A stretch of DNA of 64,000 nt from Actinocrinis sp035946395 (GCF_035946395.1 NZ_DASYZI010000401.1:8526-72525), one strand, 5' to 3'. Positions 9,338 through 18,578 are shown, counted from the stretch's first letter. The notes: generated by a model not told the origin, from the sequence alone. Program-made: numbers and translations.

Positions 9338-9489
9338 GTCCTGCTCGGCCTCCCTCCGCTGTCGGCGCGTACCCGCGTTGATGAAACGTTCACCGTGTTG
9401 AACCGTAGCGCTCGGGTGATGGAATCGCCCGGACGATCGGGCCGCTCGCCGTGGCCGCCGGGTGGGCCGTGCGGCTGCCGTGGGAGAAT

Positions 9490-9503
9490 TGTTAGCGCAA
9501 ACA
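9490..9503 (+). promoter_or_regulatory. LacI-family operator 3 (regulator promoter)
   Basis: TGTTAGCGCAAACA shares the TGTTAGCGC half with operator 1 exactly. It lies in the 400-nt gap (9338-9737) between the regulator and the divergent methyltransferase. The rest of that gap shows only a possible TGAA/TTCA dyad around 9382-9392 and no open gene. Confidence 0.6.
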
Positions 9504-9737
9504 TTCCGTGCGGTCAAGGGTGCGCGAGGCGGCGCGGCGCGCGTGCGAGGCGGAAAATCCAGGTGGAAGGCGCGCGTCTGCGGTAACGTCTGGTCTCGGC
9601 CGTGAAGCACTCGAGTCCGGGAGGTGAGACCGATTACCGCTGGGTCAGGCGGGGCGTTCTCGTCTCGCAGCCGTGCAGGACTCGTGCACCGCTGAGCGAA
9701 GGCGCCCTCGGTTGGAAACCGGAAGGCGTTGATTTCC

Positions 9738-10586
9738 ATGCATGTACATTCTGCTTCGTTGAGCTTTTCCGCCATCGCCGGCGAGCTGCGCGCGGCCGGC
9801 TGCGTTTTCGCGCAGGACGAGGCGCGGCTGCTGATCGCCGAAGCGCGCTCCGAGCCGGAACTGGCGCGGATGGTGCGGCGGCGGGTCCTCGGACAACCGC
9901 TGGAGTACGTATTGGGCTGGGCCCAGTTCGCCGACTTGCGCATCGCCGTGGAGCCTGGCGTGTTCGTGCCACGTCGTCGCACCGAACTGCTCGTGCGCGA
10001 GGCCGCCAAACTGGTTCCCGGGCATGCCGCCGCGGACCGCGGCGACGCGGCCGGGGACGCGCCGAAGCCGCCGATTCTGGTCGTCGATCTCTGCTGTGGC
10101 TCGGGGGCTTTGGGCATGGCGCTCGCCGTGGCGGTGGGCGTGGAACGGGTCGAACTGCACGCCGCCGACATCGATCCCGTGGCGGTCGCCTGTGCCCGGC
10201 GGAACCTGGCCCTGTTCGGCGGTCGCGTCTACCAGGGCGATCTGTACGAGGCGCTGCCGGGCGAGCTGCGCGGATGTATCAATATCCTCATAGCAAATCT
10301 GCCGTACGTGCCCACCGGGGACATCGCGCTGCTGCCGCCGGAGGCGCGCGAACACGAGCCGCGCGTGGCGCTCGACGGTGGCGCGGACGGCCTCGACATG
10401 CTGCGCCGCGCGGCGGCGCAGGCGCCGCTCTGGCTGGCGCCGGGCGGCAGTCTGCTGATCGAGACCAGCGAGCGGCAGGCGCCGCAGGCGACGCGGATCC
10501 TGAGCCGCAGCGGCCTGATTCCGCAGGTCGCCGAGTGCGAGGAACTGGACGCGACGGCCGTCGTCGCAACTAGTCCTGAGGTCTGA
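9738..10586 (+). CDS. PrmC/HemK-like protein N5-glutamine methyltransferase (TIGR03704-like)
   Basis: 282 residues with a short helical N-terminal domain and a class I SAM-dependent methyltransferase domain. Visible motifs are the substrate-loop segment EPGVFVPRRRTELLV, SAM motif I VVDLCCGSGALGMAL, the acidic loop AADIDPVAVACARRN and the catalytic motif IANLPYVP. Canonical PrmC, which methylates the GGQ glutamine of release factors, has NPPY; the NxPY variant fits the PrmC-related actinobacterial branch. The ATG at 9738 has GGAAGG upstream; a TTG at 9729 is the alternative. The substrate is not determined by sequence. Confidence 0.85.
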   Translation: MHVHSASLSFSAIAGELRAAGCVFAQDEARLLIAEARSEPELARMVRRRVLGQPLEYVLGWAQFADLRIAVEPGVFVPRRRTELLVREAAKLVPGHAAADRGDAAGDAPKPPILVVDLCCGSGALGMALAVAVGVERVELHAADIDPVAVACARRNLALFGGRVYQGDLYEALPGELRGCINILIANLPYVPTGDIALLPPEAREHEPRVALDGGADGLDMLRRAAAQAPLWLAPGGSLLIETSERQAPQATRILSRSGLIPQVAECEELDATAVVATSPEV

Positions 10587-10696
10587 GTCAACGGATCCGG
10601 AAGTCTCGGCATACGGATGGTGCCGGTAACAGTGCACCGAGTGAGTGCGATAGGTTGCCGGGCGAGAGAACAGCACGGTTCGGGAGGCGCACGGCG

Positions 10697-13663
10697 GTGA
10701 CGGCGGTCGACGGCACTGCTCTCGGCGGCAAGATGTTTGACGGCACGGTGTTTGACGGCGCAGGCGTCGGCGGCACCGCGTGCAATGGCAATGGCGCAGT
10801 GGTCGAAGATGCAGCGGTTGACGGCACAGTGTTCGGCGAAAAATTGGTCGATGACGCGGCATTCGGTCGCACGATGTCCGAAGGCGCTGTGTCCAACGGC
10901 GCTCCGTCCAACGGCGCTCCAGCCAACAGGGCTGTGCCCAATAACACTGTGTCCAGTAACACCGCGCTCCGTGTCGCTTCGTCCCATGGCTTCGGGCTCG
11001 ATGCGCTGCTCGACGACCCGAGCGTCCCGCTCGACCGCATCCTCGCCGAGGTCGACGACGTCGAGCGCCGAGCCCGCGGCCTCGGCGACAGCCCGCGGCC
11101 ACTGCATCTGGCCCGTCATCAGGTGGCGCGGCACCTGGGCGACCTCGCGGCTGCGCAGCGGGAGTTCGACCTCTGGACCGAGGCGCGGCGGGACCTGTCG
11201 AGCGGATGCGTGGCCTGCGAACGCGGCTTGATCGGGGACTGGTACGCGCAGTGCGGTGACGACGGACGCGCCTTCGAGGCCTGGGATGCGCTCTTCACCG
11301 GGGCGCTGTTCTGCGGCGCCGAGCCGCATCGCGCACTCGGCCGGTCGCTCATCCCGCTGGTCAGGGCCGGCCGTGCGGACCAGGCCCGCGCGAACCACGT
11401 GGCCGGCCACCGGATCAGCAGACTCAAACCGTCGATGAGCGCCGCCGTCGGCGAGCACATCGAGTTCTGCGCGCTCACCGGAAACAACGCGCGTGGTCTC
11501 GAACTGCTGGCCGAACACGGGCACTGGCTCGCCGACCGCTCCGGCACGCAGCGCCGCGCCGAGTTCCTCGGCGGCGTCGAGGTGCTGCTGCGCATCCTCT
11601 GCGAGTCAGGCTTCGAGGACATGCCGTTCGCCGTCGTGGGCGGCGCGGCCGACGGTGCTCTCGCCGGCGGTGCGTTGCGGCCGCTCGGCGAGCTGCGCGA
11701 AGAGGTCGGCGAGGAACTGTCCGGCCTCGCCGCGCGTTTCGACGAGCGCAACGGCACCACCGCCTTCAGCCGGCGGCTCATGCAGCGCCGCAGCAGGCAG
11801 CCATTTCTCAGCTCTCTGCCGCTCAGTGCGCACACCACGTTGCCGCGCCCCGCGCCGCGTGAGCCCGCGCCGGTGCGTGCGAAGGCGAGGCCGGTGGAAG
11901 AGCTGCTCGCGGAGGCCAGACGGCTGACACTCGTGTGGCATCCCGGCGCGCTGGATGCGTGGCGGCACGTGCAGGCCGCCTGCGCCGCGAGCGATCGGCA
12001 GTTGGCCGAGGACGCGCAGATCGAGCTCGACGAGCAGCTGCTGCTCGCGGAGCGCGACGCGACGCCGCACGACGGACCCGAAGCCGTGGCCGGCCGATAT
12101 GCGCGCCTGATGCAGATCGCCGACCGGTACCGCATCATCGGCAAGCCCGGTCCGTCGTTGCGGGCGGCCAGTCGCGCGGCGCTCGCGCTGTTCCGCGGTG
12201 GCCGGACGGACGAGGCGGCGAGCGAGCAGTTCGCGCTCCGGCTGGCCGCGGCCGACGCGCTGGCCGGCCGCGAGATCACGCCGCGCGAGTACATGGCCGT
12301 GCGCACCGGCGGCGGTTATCAGCGGTTTGACGCATGGGTGTCGGCGGCGTCCGCCTTCTCGGTGCAGAAGCCGGCGATCGTCGCCGCGGCGGCGCGCGAG
12401 GCGCTGGACGAACTGGTCGAGGTGATCGAGGAGTGCCGTCGTTTCGAGCTGAGCCTGCACGGTGCGGCTGCCGCCGCGATGGCCGCCGACGTGCATCTCG
12501 GCTGCGGCGAGGTCGAGGCGGCCGAGGAGCGCTTCCGGCAGGCGGTGGAGCTCTACCTCGACGGCGGCGCTCCGTGGTCCACGACGACGGCTGAGCTCGA
12601 TCTCGGCCGGCTCGAACGCGCGCGGGGCGATTTCGCCGCCGCCGAGCGGTACGCCCGCGCGGCCGTCGAGCACAACGTCGACCCCGCTCTGCGCGGCCCG
12701 GCCGCGATGATGCTCGCCGAAGCGATCTGGTTTCAGGGCGGGCGCGCGGGGGAGGCCGTTGCTCCGGCGCTGGCCGCCGCGGCGGCGTTCGCGCGTCAGG
12801 AGGGAGCGGCGGCCGACGAGGCGCGTGCGCAGTTGCGCGCGGCCGAGGCGCTGGCCGCCGACGGGCGCCACGACGAGGCGGCCGCGCTCTTCGAGCCTGC
12901 CCTGCACACGCTTGAGGCGCGCTGGGACGAGGACGAGTGGAAGTGGTTGATCGCCCAGGCGGTGCGGGCCTACGGCAGTAGCCTGATGGCGTCGGGTGAT
13001 CCGCGCCGGGCCGCCGAGCTGTTGCTCGACAGCGCCGAGCGGGTCAAGGACTGGCCGAATCAGATCCCGCACGCGACGATGGCCGCCGACGCGGCTGCCG
13101 CGCTTCAGCGCTCGGGCCGGCCCCGCGACGCGGCGGCGGCGTTCCAGCGCGCGGCGGACCTGTGGCACCTGGTCGGCGAGCCGCCGGCGCGCGTCAGGTG
13201 TCTGCGATCCGCGTCCTGGCTGCTGGCCGGGGAGGACATGGACACGGCGCTCGCGCTGATGGACCGCGCGGGCGGCGAGCTGGTCGGGTTGCTGGCCGCG
13301 ACCGACGGCGGCGGCGTGCCGGGCGGGCCAGGCGGGAACGCGCAGCTTCGACGGCTGATAAGGCTGGAGCTGGCCGAGACGCACCTCCAGCGGGCGCGGA
13401 TGGTGCTCGATCTCGCCGATGAGGGGCGGTTGCCGCGTGACGGGAGCGCGCTGCTGATCGGGCAGGCGCAGCAGGAGATCACCGGCGCGATCAATGGCCT
13501 GCGGCGGCTGGTCGAAGCCGGTGACGCCGACGGCGGGGCGGAGGCGGACCAGTTGCCCGCACGGCTGAAGACGGCGATGTCCGTGATGGAAGGGCTCAGA
13601 CGGTACCGCGTAAGCGCGGACGGTTCCGTGGTCAGGGTGCCGCCGCAGAGGGCGGCGGGATGA
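10697..13663 (+). CDS. Large helical-repeat (TPR-like) protein with N-terminal pentapeptide-like repeats
   Basis: 988 residues of unknown function. GTG 10697 was preferred to TTG 10655 because GGGAGG sits nine bases before it. Residues 2 to ~92 form a run of about 17 five-residue units such as KMFDG, TVFDG, AGVGG, AAVDG, TVSSN, like a degenerate pentapeptide repeat. After that come many Ala/Leu/Glu-rich helical hairpins resembling TPRs, for example AAEERFRQAVELYLDGG and GDFAAAERYARAAVEHN. Near the start of the helical part is a short Cys motif, SSGCVACERG, that recurs in the next protein. The stop overlaps the next start (ATGA), so the pair is one operon. There is no membrane segment or signal peptide. 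TPR arrays usually bind proteins; the partner is not known. Confidence 0.7.
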   Translation: MTAVDGTALGGKMFDGTVFDGAGVGGTACNGNGAVVEDAAVDGTVFGEKLVDDAAFGRTMSEGAVSNGAPSNGAPANRAVPNNTVSSNTALRVASSHGFGLDALLDDPSVPLDRILAEVDDVERRARGLGDSPRPLHLARHQVARHLGDLAAAQREFDLWTEARRDLSSGCVACERGLIGDWYAQCGDDGRAFEAWDALFTGALFCGAEPHRALGRSLIPLVRAGRADQARANHVAGHRISRLKPSMSAAVGEHIEFCALTGNNARGLELLAEHGHWLADRSGTQRRAEFLGGVEVLLRILCESGFEDMPFAVVGGAADGALAGGALRPLGELREEVGEELSGLAARFDERNGTTAFSRRLMQRRSRQPFLSSLPLSAHTTLPRPAPREPAPVRAKARPVEELLAEARRLTLVWHPGALDAWRHVQAACAASDRQLAEDAQIELDEQLLLAERDATPHDGPEAVAGRYARLMQIADRYRIIGKPGPSLRAASRAALALFRGGRTDEAASEQFALRLAAADALAGREITPREYMAVRTGGGYQRFDAWVSAASAFSVQKPAIVAAAAREALDELVEVIEECRRFELSLHGAAAAAMAADVHLGCGEVEAAEERFRQAVELYLDGGAPWSTTTAELDLGRLERARGDFAAAERYARAAVEHNVDPALRGPAAMMLAEAIWFQGGRAGEAVAPALAAAAAFARQEGAAADEARAQLRAAEALAADGRHDEAAALFEPALHTLEARWDEDEWKWLIAQAVRAYGSSLMASGDPRRAAELLLDSAERVKDWPNQIPHATMAADAAAALQRSGRPRDAAAAFQRAADLWHLVGEPPARVRCLRSASWLLAGEDMDTALALMDRAGGELVGLLAATDGGGVPGGPGGNAQLRRLIRLELAETHLQRARMVLDLADEGRLPRDGSALLIGQAQQEITGAINGLRRLVEAGDADGGAEADQLPARLKTAMSVMEGLRRYRVSADGSVVRVPPQRAAG
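10700..10975 (+). repeat. 15-bp periodic coding repeat (pentapeptide-like)
   Basis: About 17 degenerate 15-nt units encode [T/A]-x-[F/V/S]-[D/N/G]-G/x pentads at the start of the helical-repeat protein. Codons here (GTT, TTT, AAT, AAA, GAT) are AT-richer than in the rest of the gene. Confidence 0.6.
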
Positions 13664-16600
13664 GCGCGACCACGGACGTCGCCGGGATCCGGGCCGCCCT
13701 CGCGGCCGCCGACGAGTTGCCCTACGGCCTTGAGCGTGCCGAGCGCCGCGAGGAACTGGTCGCTCGCGCCGAGGAGTGTGGGGACCCGGCCACCCTCGCG
13801 GCCGCGCTGCTCGGTCTCGCCGACGACTGGCAGCGGCATGGCGAGAACCAGGGCATGGTGGTCGCCTTCGGGCACGCCTGGCGGATCTGGCAGACCCGGC
13901 CCGACGCCTTCGACGACACGTTGCGCTTCCGGTTCCGCGAGCACTTCAAGCACGTCGTGGACGTGCTTGGTGAGGATGCGCGGGTACCTGCCGCCGACGT
14001 GGACCGGCTCATGGACGACATGGAGGCCTTCTACCGCGCGGGCGGCTACAGCCTGCGCGAGGTGCATCGCAGCCGATACCGGATCCACCGGCGGCGCGGG
14101 CAGACCGGGCAGGCCACCGAGCGCATCAAGGCCCTGCTCGCCGAGGAGGCCGACGAGGGAGCGTCCTGCGACGCCTGTGACCTGGCTACCGCAGCCTACT
14201 GGTACGAGGAGCTGGACGACCTGCCCCGTGCGGTCGAGTTCTGGCTCGCCATCATCGCCGGCGTCCCCAGCTGCCAGGAGCAACACGTCGCCATCGCGCA
14301 CGGCGAGGTGATGATCGACCTGCTCAACCTGGAGCGGCTCGACGAGGCCGGGCGGCACCACCGGCTCGGCTATCCGATGATCCGCCGGCGCCGGGACCTG
14401 CCCAGGCAGCTCGAACTGCACATGCTGTTCGCCGGCCGCGTCCGCGACGTGGTGCGCGGGCTGGAGATCCTGCACGACCACATCGACTGGCTGCCCGAAG
14501 ACCGGCACACGGTCGGCGAATTCTGGCGGGTGCACGGCGGTTTCCTGCTCTTCCTCAAGCTCCTGATCAACGAGGGCCACGGGGACCTGCCGGTGACCCG
14601 CTCCGCGCGGCGGGTCGTCACGGCCTCGGCGCTGTACGCCGGACTCGACACGGTCCTGGCCGACTACGCAGCGCATCAGGACCATGCGACCGGCGCCGCC
14701 GAGTTCGCCGAGACCCTGGAGAGCTGGCGCGCCGCGAAGCTGCCGCACGACGTGCTCCCGGCGCCCTCCGACGAGGATCCCGAGTCCGGATGGGCACCGA
14801 TCGCGGCGCCGTGGGAGAGCCACCCGGGCGCCGACGGCGCGGCCGCGCCCTCGCTGCCGTCCGGGATGCAGCGCGTGGACGCGCTGGCGGCCCGCGCCCG
14901 ATATCTCAGCTTCCTGCAACACCCACACAGCAGTGCGGTGTGGGAGCGCGCCGCGGCGTGCGGGGGCGGGTCGAGCGACGACATCGAGGCCGAAGTCGCG
15001 CAGAGCCGCGCCGCCGCGCTGGCGCGGCGTGCCGATCATCGTGCTGATCACGCCGCCGACCACCGCGCCGACCACAGCGCCGACCACCGTGCGGCTCATC
15101 AGAGCTTTGAGTTCGCCGCCGGGCGTTACGCGGCGCTCGGACGAGGGGGTGACGCGCTGCGTTGCCACGCGATGGCCGCGCACCAGCTGTACCTGACCGG
15201 TGACGACGACGCGGGCATGGCGGCGCAGGCTGCGGCGTGGGCAGCGACGCAGGCCGAGTTCGAGGCCGGGCGGGTCAGTGCCGAGCAGCTGGTGACGGTG
15301 CGCCTCTACGGGCTCTACCAGCACCTCGACCGGTGGCGGCGGGCCGTGGACGCCGAACCGGGGCCCGACGAACAGGTCAGCAGGCTGATCTCGGAGACGG
15401 GATCGCGGGAGATGCGAGCCTTCCGGGAACTGGCTGACGCGCACGGCGCGGCGCCGCAGTACGCGGCGGCGCTGCGCGCCTGGGCCGAGGTGACCGCGGC
15501 CATTGCCCGAATGTTCGCCCGCGAAGGCGATCACGACGAGGCGGCTCGTTACAACGACGCGCTGGTCGAACGGCTCGGCGGCGTCGTCGAGCTCTACACG
15601 AGCGTCTTCCAGCCCTGGTCCGCCGCTGAGGCGCAGTTGCGGCGCGGCCAGGCCTTCCTCGTCGCCGGTCGGCCCGAAGACGCCGAGCGCTGCGCGCGCC
15701 GGGCGGCCGCGCTGAACAGCCCGCCGGTCGCCGAGGACCTGCTCGGCCCGACCGCGCTGCTGCTCGCCGAGTCGCTGAGCGTGCTGGGCGGTCACGATGA
15801 CGAGGTGGCGTCGGCGGCGGCGAGCGCGGCACGGATGCTCGCCGGGGCCGACGCGGTCGGCGCGACCCGAGGCAGGCTGCTGATGGGTGAGGTCCATCAC
15901 CGCGCACAGCGGCATGCGGAAGCAGTGTCCTTCTACCAGCCGGCGCTCGCCGAGATCATCGGACGCTGGGACGACGAGTCGTGCAGGCAGCTGATTCAAC
16001 TGAGCACCCTGCACTGCTCGATCAGCCTCTGCGTACTGGGCCGCGCGCGTGACGCGGTGCGCGTACTGCGCTCGGTACTCGCCGTCGTCCCCGACGACTA
16101 CGCGAACGCGCGGGCTTGGCTGCTGCACCAACTGGCCGAATCAGCCGAGCAGGACGGCGATGTCGAAGCCGCGATCGAGACGTACCGCGCGTGCGCGCAG
16201 GAGGGGCGCCGCGCCGGCGAGCGGCAGCTCACGATCGTCGCGTTGGAGTCGGCCGCGCGTCTGCTCGCGCCCATCGATATCAGGGCCACGCTTCAGTGCC
16301 TTGAGGACGCGATCGCGCACGTGCGCGAGGCCGACGACGCGGACGGCGCCCGATACCGGGACTTTCTCGTTGCCGAGGCCCACGCACTCGGCTTCAAGCA
16401 CGTGATGGAACGCATCGAAACCGGGACGCTTCCCGAGGCCGACGCGGCAGAACTGCTGCCGCTCACGCAGCAGGTGGCGGAGGCCGGGGCCCGGGAGCTG
16501 TGGGCGATGCTCGACGATCCGCGCGAGGGTGACGCGCGTGACGAGTTCGTCGCGGCGCTGGAGTCCGCGCTCAAACCCCTGACGCTGTCCATCGCGGCAG

Positions 16601-16755
16601 TCGGCGGACATCCGGGCGCCGCCGCGCAGTGGCAGGAAGCCTTCGCAGCAGGCTGCGAGCGCTGGGGCTTCCCGGAGTACGCGCGCACGGCCCGCGAGAA
16701 CGCCGCTTACTTCGCGGACCGTGCGAGGGACCAGGCGGGTCAGGGGTCGAACTAG
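13660..16755 (+). CDS. Large helical-repeat (TPR-like) protein, paralogue of the preceding gene
   Basis: 1031 residues, unknown function, translationally coupled to the upstream gene through an ATGA overlap. It shares the layout of its neighbour: an N-terminal helical domain, a CxAC motif (GASCDACDLATAAYWYEEL, matching SSGCVACERGLIGDWYAQC), and then TPR-like hairpins through to the end (ARYNDALVERLGGVVELYTS, EDGDVEAAIETYRACAQEG-like units). Near residues 458-482 is a run of ADH tetrapeptide repeats that the paralogue lacks. No catalytic motif, signal peptide or membrane segment is visible. A scaffold or sensor role is plausible but is inference. Confidence 0.7.
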   Translation: MSATTDVAGIRAALAAADELPYGLERAERREELVARAEECGDPATLAAALLGLADDWQRHGENQGMVVAFGHAWRIWQTRPDAFDDTLRFRFREHFKHVVDVLGEDARVPAADVDRLMDDMEAFYRAGGYSLREVHRSRYRIHRRRGQTGQATERIKALLAEEADEGASCDACDLATAAYWYEELDDLPRAVEFWLAIIAGVPSCQEQHVAIAHGEVMIDLLNLERLDEAGRHHRLGYPMIRRRRDLPRQLELHMLFAGRVRDVVRGLEILHDHIDWLPEDRHTVGEFWRVHGGFLLFLKLLINEGHGDLPVTRSARRVVTASALYAGLDTVLADYAAHQDHATGAAEFAETLESWRAAKLPHDVLPAPSDEDPESGWAPIAAPWESHPGADGAAAPSLPSGMQRVDALAARARYLSFLQHPHSSAVWERAAACGGGSSDDIEAEVAQSRAAALARRADHRADHAADHRADHSADHRAAHQSFEFAAGRYAALGRGGDALRCHAMAAHQLYLTGDDDAGMAAQAAAWAATQAEFEAGRVSAEQLVTVRLYGLYQHLDRWRRAVDAEPGPDEQVSRLISETGSREMRAFRELADAHGAAPQYAAALRAWAEVTAAIARMFAREGDHDEAARYNDALVERLGGVVELYTSVFQPWSAAEAQLRRGQAFLVAGRPEDAERCARRAAALNSPPVAEDLLGPTALLLAESLSVLGGHDDEVASAAASAARMLAGADAVGATRGRLLMGEVHHRAQRHAEAVSFYQPALAEIIGRWDDESCRQLIQLSTLHCSISLCVLGRARDAVRVLRSVLAVVPDDYANARAWLLHQLAESAEQDGDVEAAIETYRACAQEGRRAGERQLTIVALESAARLLAPIDIRATLQCLEDAIAHVREADDADGARYRDFLVAEAHALGFKHVMERIETGTLPEADAAELLPLTQQVAEAGARELWAMLDDPREGDARDEFVAALESALKPLTLSIAAVGGHPGAAAQWQEAFAAGCERWGFPEYARTARENAAYFADRARDQAGQGSN
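15032..15103 (+). repeat. 12-bp tandem coding repeat ([R/A/S]ADH)n
   Basis: Six tandem 12-nt units based on GCCGACCAC encode RADH, RADH, AADH, RADH, SADH, RAAH inside the second helical-repeat protein. The spacing gives one histidine and one aspartate every four residues. Confidence 0.7.
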
Positions 16756-16924
16756 GGGCGTTTGAGGTATGGGATTGGGTCAGGGCGTGGCGCGCAGCGC
16801 GTGCGATCGCAAGGCGCAGGATCGCTCCCGGACTGGTTGTCCGGGAGCGATCTGACAACGTGGTGAGCGTGCGCGACAGGTGGCACGACCGCCATAGCTC
16901 AAACGCCGTAGCTCAAACGCCCCT
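16754..16924. repeat. Spaced inverted repeat between convergent genes
   Basis: AGGGGCGTTTGAG (16754-16766) is repeated inverted as CTCAAACGCCCCT (16912-16924), with a further direct copy of GCTCAAACGCC just before it. The repeat brackets most of the gap between the helical-repeat operon and the MFS gene. Confidence 0.5.
16820..16852. terminator. Bidirectional hairpin terminator
   Basis: A perfect 14-bp stem, GATCGCTCCCGGAC (16820-16833) with GTCCGGGAGCGATC (16839-16852), encloses a 5-nt loop. It lies between convergent genes, so it can serve both strands. Confidence 0.75.
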
Positions 16925-16980
16925 GGCTCTGCTCCGGCGCCGTACCGGAGGCGCTGCATGCGCACATTGCTCTACTTGCT

Positions 16981-18558
16981 CTACATGTGCACTGCGGGCG
17001 CGGCGTTCGGGTCGGCGGCGCGCACTCCGGGCCGCAGCAGCAGCCCGCAGATGATCGCTCCGGCGGCGAAGATGCCGGCCGACCACCAGAACGTCGTCGT
17101 GTAGCTGTGTAGCTGCGCTTGGGCGAGCACGTCCGGTGTGGGCCGCTTGCCGACCAGGTACGCCGACGCGGCGGACGCGGCCAGCGTGTTGAGCAGCGCG
17201 GTGCCGATCGAGCCGCCGATCTGCTGCATCGTGTTGACCATGGCCGAGGCGACTCCGGCGTCGTCCGGGTCCACGCCGAGCGTCGCGGTGTTCATCGCCG
17301 GGGCCATGACCAGGCCGAGGCCGATGCCCATCAGCAGCAGCGGGCCGAGGATGTGCGCCGGGTAGCTGGTCGTGACGCCGATCCCGGTCAGCCAGGCCAT
17401 CGCGCCCGCCGCCATCACCATGCCGAAGCCGACCAGCGGGCGGCCGCCGACCCGCGGCAGCAGCCGCGTCGTGGCCATGGTGGCGGCGATCATCAGCACG
17501 CCGATCATCGGCAGGAACGCCAGGCCGGTCCTGACCGGCGAGTAGCCGAGCATCGTCTGGAGGTAGTACGTCAGGAAGAGGAAGACCCCGAACATGCCCG
17601 CGCCGGTGATGAACACCGCGGCGAGCGAACCGCCGCGGTCCCGGTCCAGCACGATGCGCAGCGGCAGCAGGGGGTGCGAGGCGCGGCTCTGCCACCAGGT
17701 GAACGTGATCAGCAGCACTCCGGCCGCGACCAGGTAGCCCCAGGTCGACGGCGAATGCCAGCCGTGCGTGGAGGCGTTGGAGAACCCGTACACGAGGCCG
17801 AACAGCGCGCCGGAGACGGTCGCCGTGCCGAACAGGTCCAGCTTCGGGCGGTGCTCGGGGCGGCGGGTGTGCAGCAGCAGGATCGCGCCGGCCAGGGCGA
17901 AGACGGTGAAGCCGACGTTCACGAACAGCGTCCAGCGCCAGTCCAGGTACTCGGTCAGCAGGCCGCCGAGCAGCAGGCCGATCGCGGCGCCCGATCCGGC
18001 GATGCCGCCGAACACCGCGAAGGCGGTGGCGCGCTCGCGCGCGTCGGTGAACGTGGTGGTCAGCAGCGACAGCGCGGCGGGGGCCAGCAGCGCCCCGGCG
18101 GCGCCCTGGAGCGCGCGGGCCGCGACCAGGACGTCGAAGTTCGGCGCGGCGCCGCCGAGCGCGCAGGCCGCCGCGAACATGACGAGGCCGATCAGGAAGG
18201 TGTTGCGCCGGCCGATCAGGTCGGCCAGCCGCCCGCCGAACAGCAGCAGCCCGCCGAAGGCGAGCGAGTACGCGGTCACGATCCACTGCCGGTCGGCGTT
18301 GGAGAAGCCGAGCGCCTTCTGCGCGTCCGGCAGCGCGATGTTCACGATGGTCGCGTCGAGCACGATCATCAGCTGGGCTATGCCGATCACGGCGAGGATC
18401 AGCCAGCGGCGGGCGTGGTGTGGGTCGTCGTGCGCCGCGTGGCCCGGCGCGGCGTCGCGTGCGTCGTCGCGGTGCGGGCGGGTGTCCTGGAGTTGTCGCG
18501 TCCCGGCGGGAGCCGGACGCGGGATTTCGCCCGTGTTCATGGTCTCGGTCTCTGGCAT
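16981..18558 (-). CDS. MFS drug efflux transporter (DHA2/EmrB-QacA family)
   Basis: 525 residues with about 14 hydrophobic segments. The family motif C region (FGGIAGSGAAIGLLLGGLL) and the loop motif LLFGGRLADLIGRRNTFLIG (motif A) are clear. Members export drugs, dyes or antibiotics by proton antiport. The start is ATG 18556-18558, with GGAG at a good distance; a TTG 15 bases upstream is possible. It is divergent from a TetR gene, and the shared 100-nt gap carries two palindromic operators, so it is almost certainly the regulator's target. Confidence 0.92.
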   Translation of the reverse strand: MPETETMNTGEIPRPAPAGTRQLQDTRPHRDDARDAAPGHAAHDDPHHARRWLILAVIGIAQLMIVLDATIVNIALPDAQKALGFSNADRQWIVTAYSLAFGGLLLFGGRLADLIGRRNTFLIGLVMFAAACALGGAAPNFDVLVAARALQGAAGALLAPAALSLLTTTFTDARERATAFAVFGGIAGSGAAIGLLLGGLLTEYLDWRWTLFVNVGFTVFALAGAILLLHTRRPEHRPKLDLFGTATVSGALFGLVYGFSNASTHGWHSPSTWGYLVAAGVLLITFTWWQSRASHPLLPLRIVLDRDRGGSLAAVFITGAGMFGVFLFLTYYLQTMLGYSPVRTGLAFLPMIGVLMIAATMATTRLLPRVGGRPLVGFGMVMAAGAMAWLTGIGVTTSYPAHILGPLLLMGIGLGLVMAPAMNTATLGVDPDDAGVASAMVNTMQQIGGSIGTALLNTLAASAASAYLVGKRPTPDVLAQAQLHSYTTTFWWSAGIFAAGAIICGLLLRPGVRAADPNAAPAVHM

Positions 18559-18578
18559 GATCTGCCGCTCCAATATCT

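Noticed and set aside
9382..9392. TGAAACGTTCA as a fourth LacI operator
   Set aside because: The half-sites fit a dyad, but the sequence does not match the TGTTARCGC consensus of the other three sites, so it was not counted.
13105..16131. A ~1000-codon open frame on the minus strand across the two helical-repeat genes
   Set aside because: It is an antisense shadow of GC3-rich coding sequence. It has no ribosome site and low-complexity Gly/Arg/Val-rich composition, and the plus-strand genes have family-like repeats and coupled starts.
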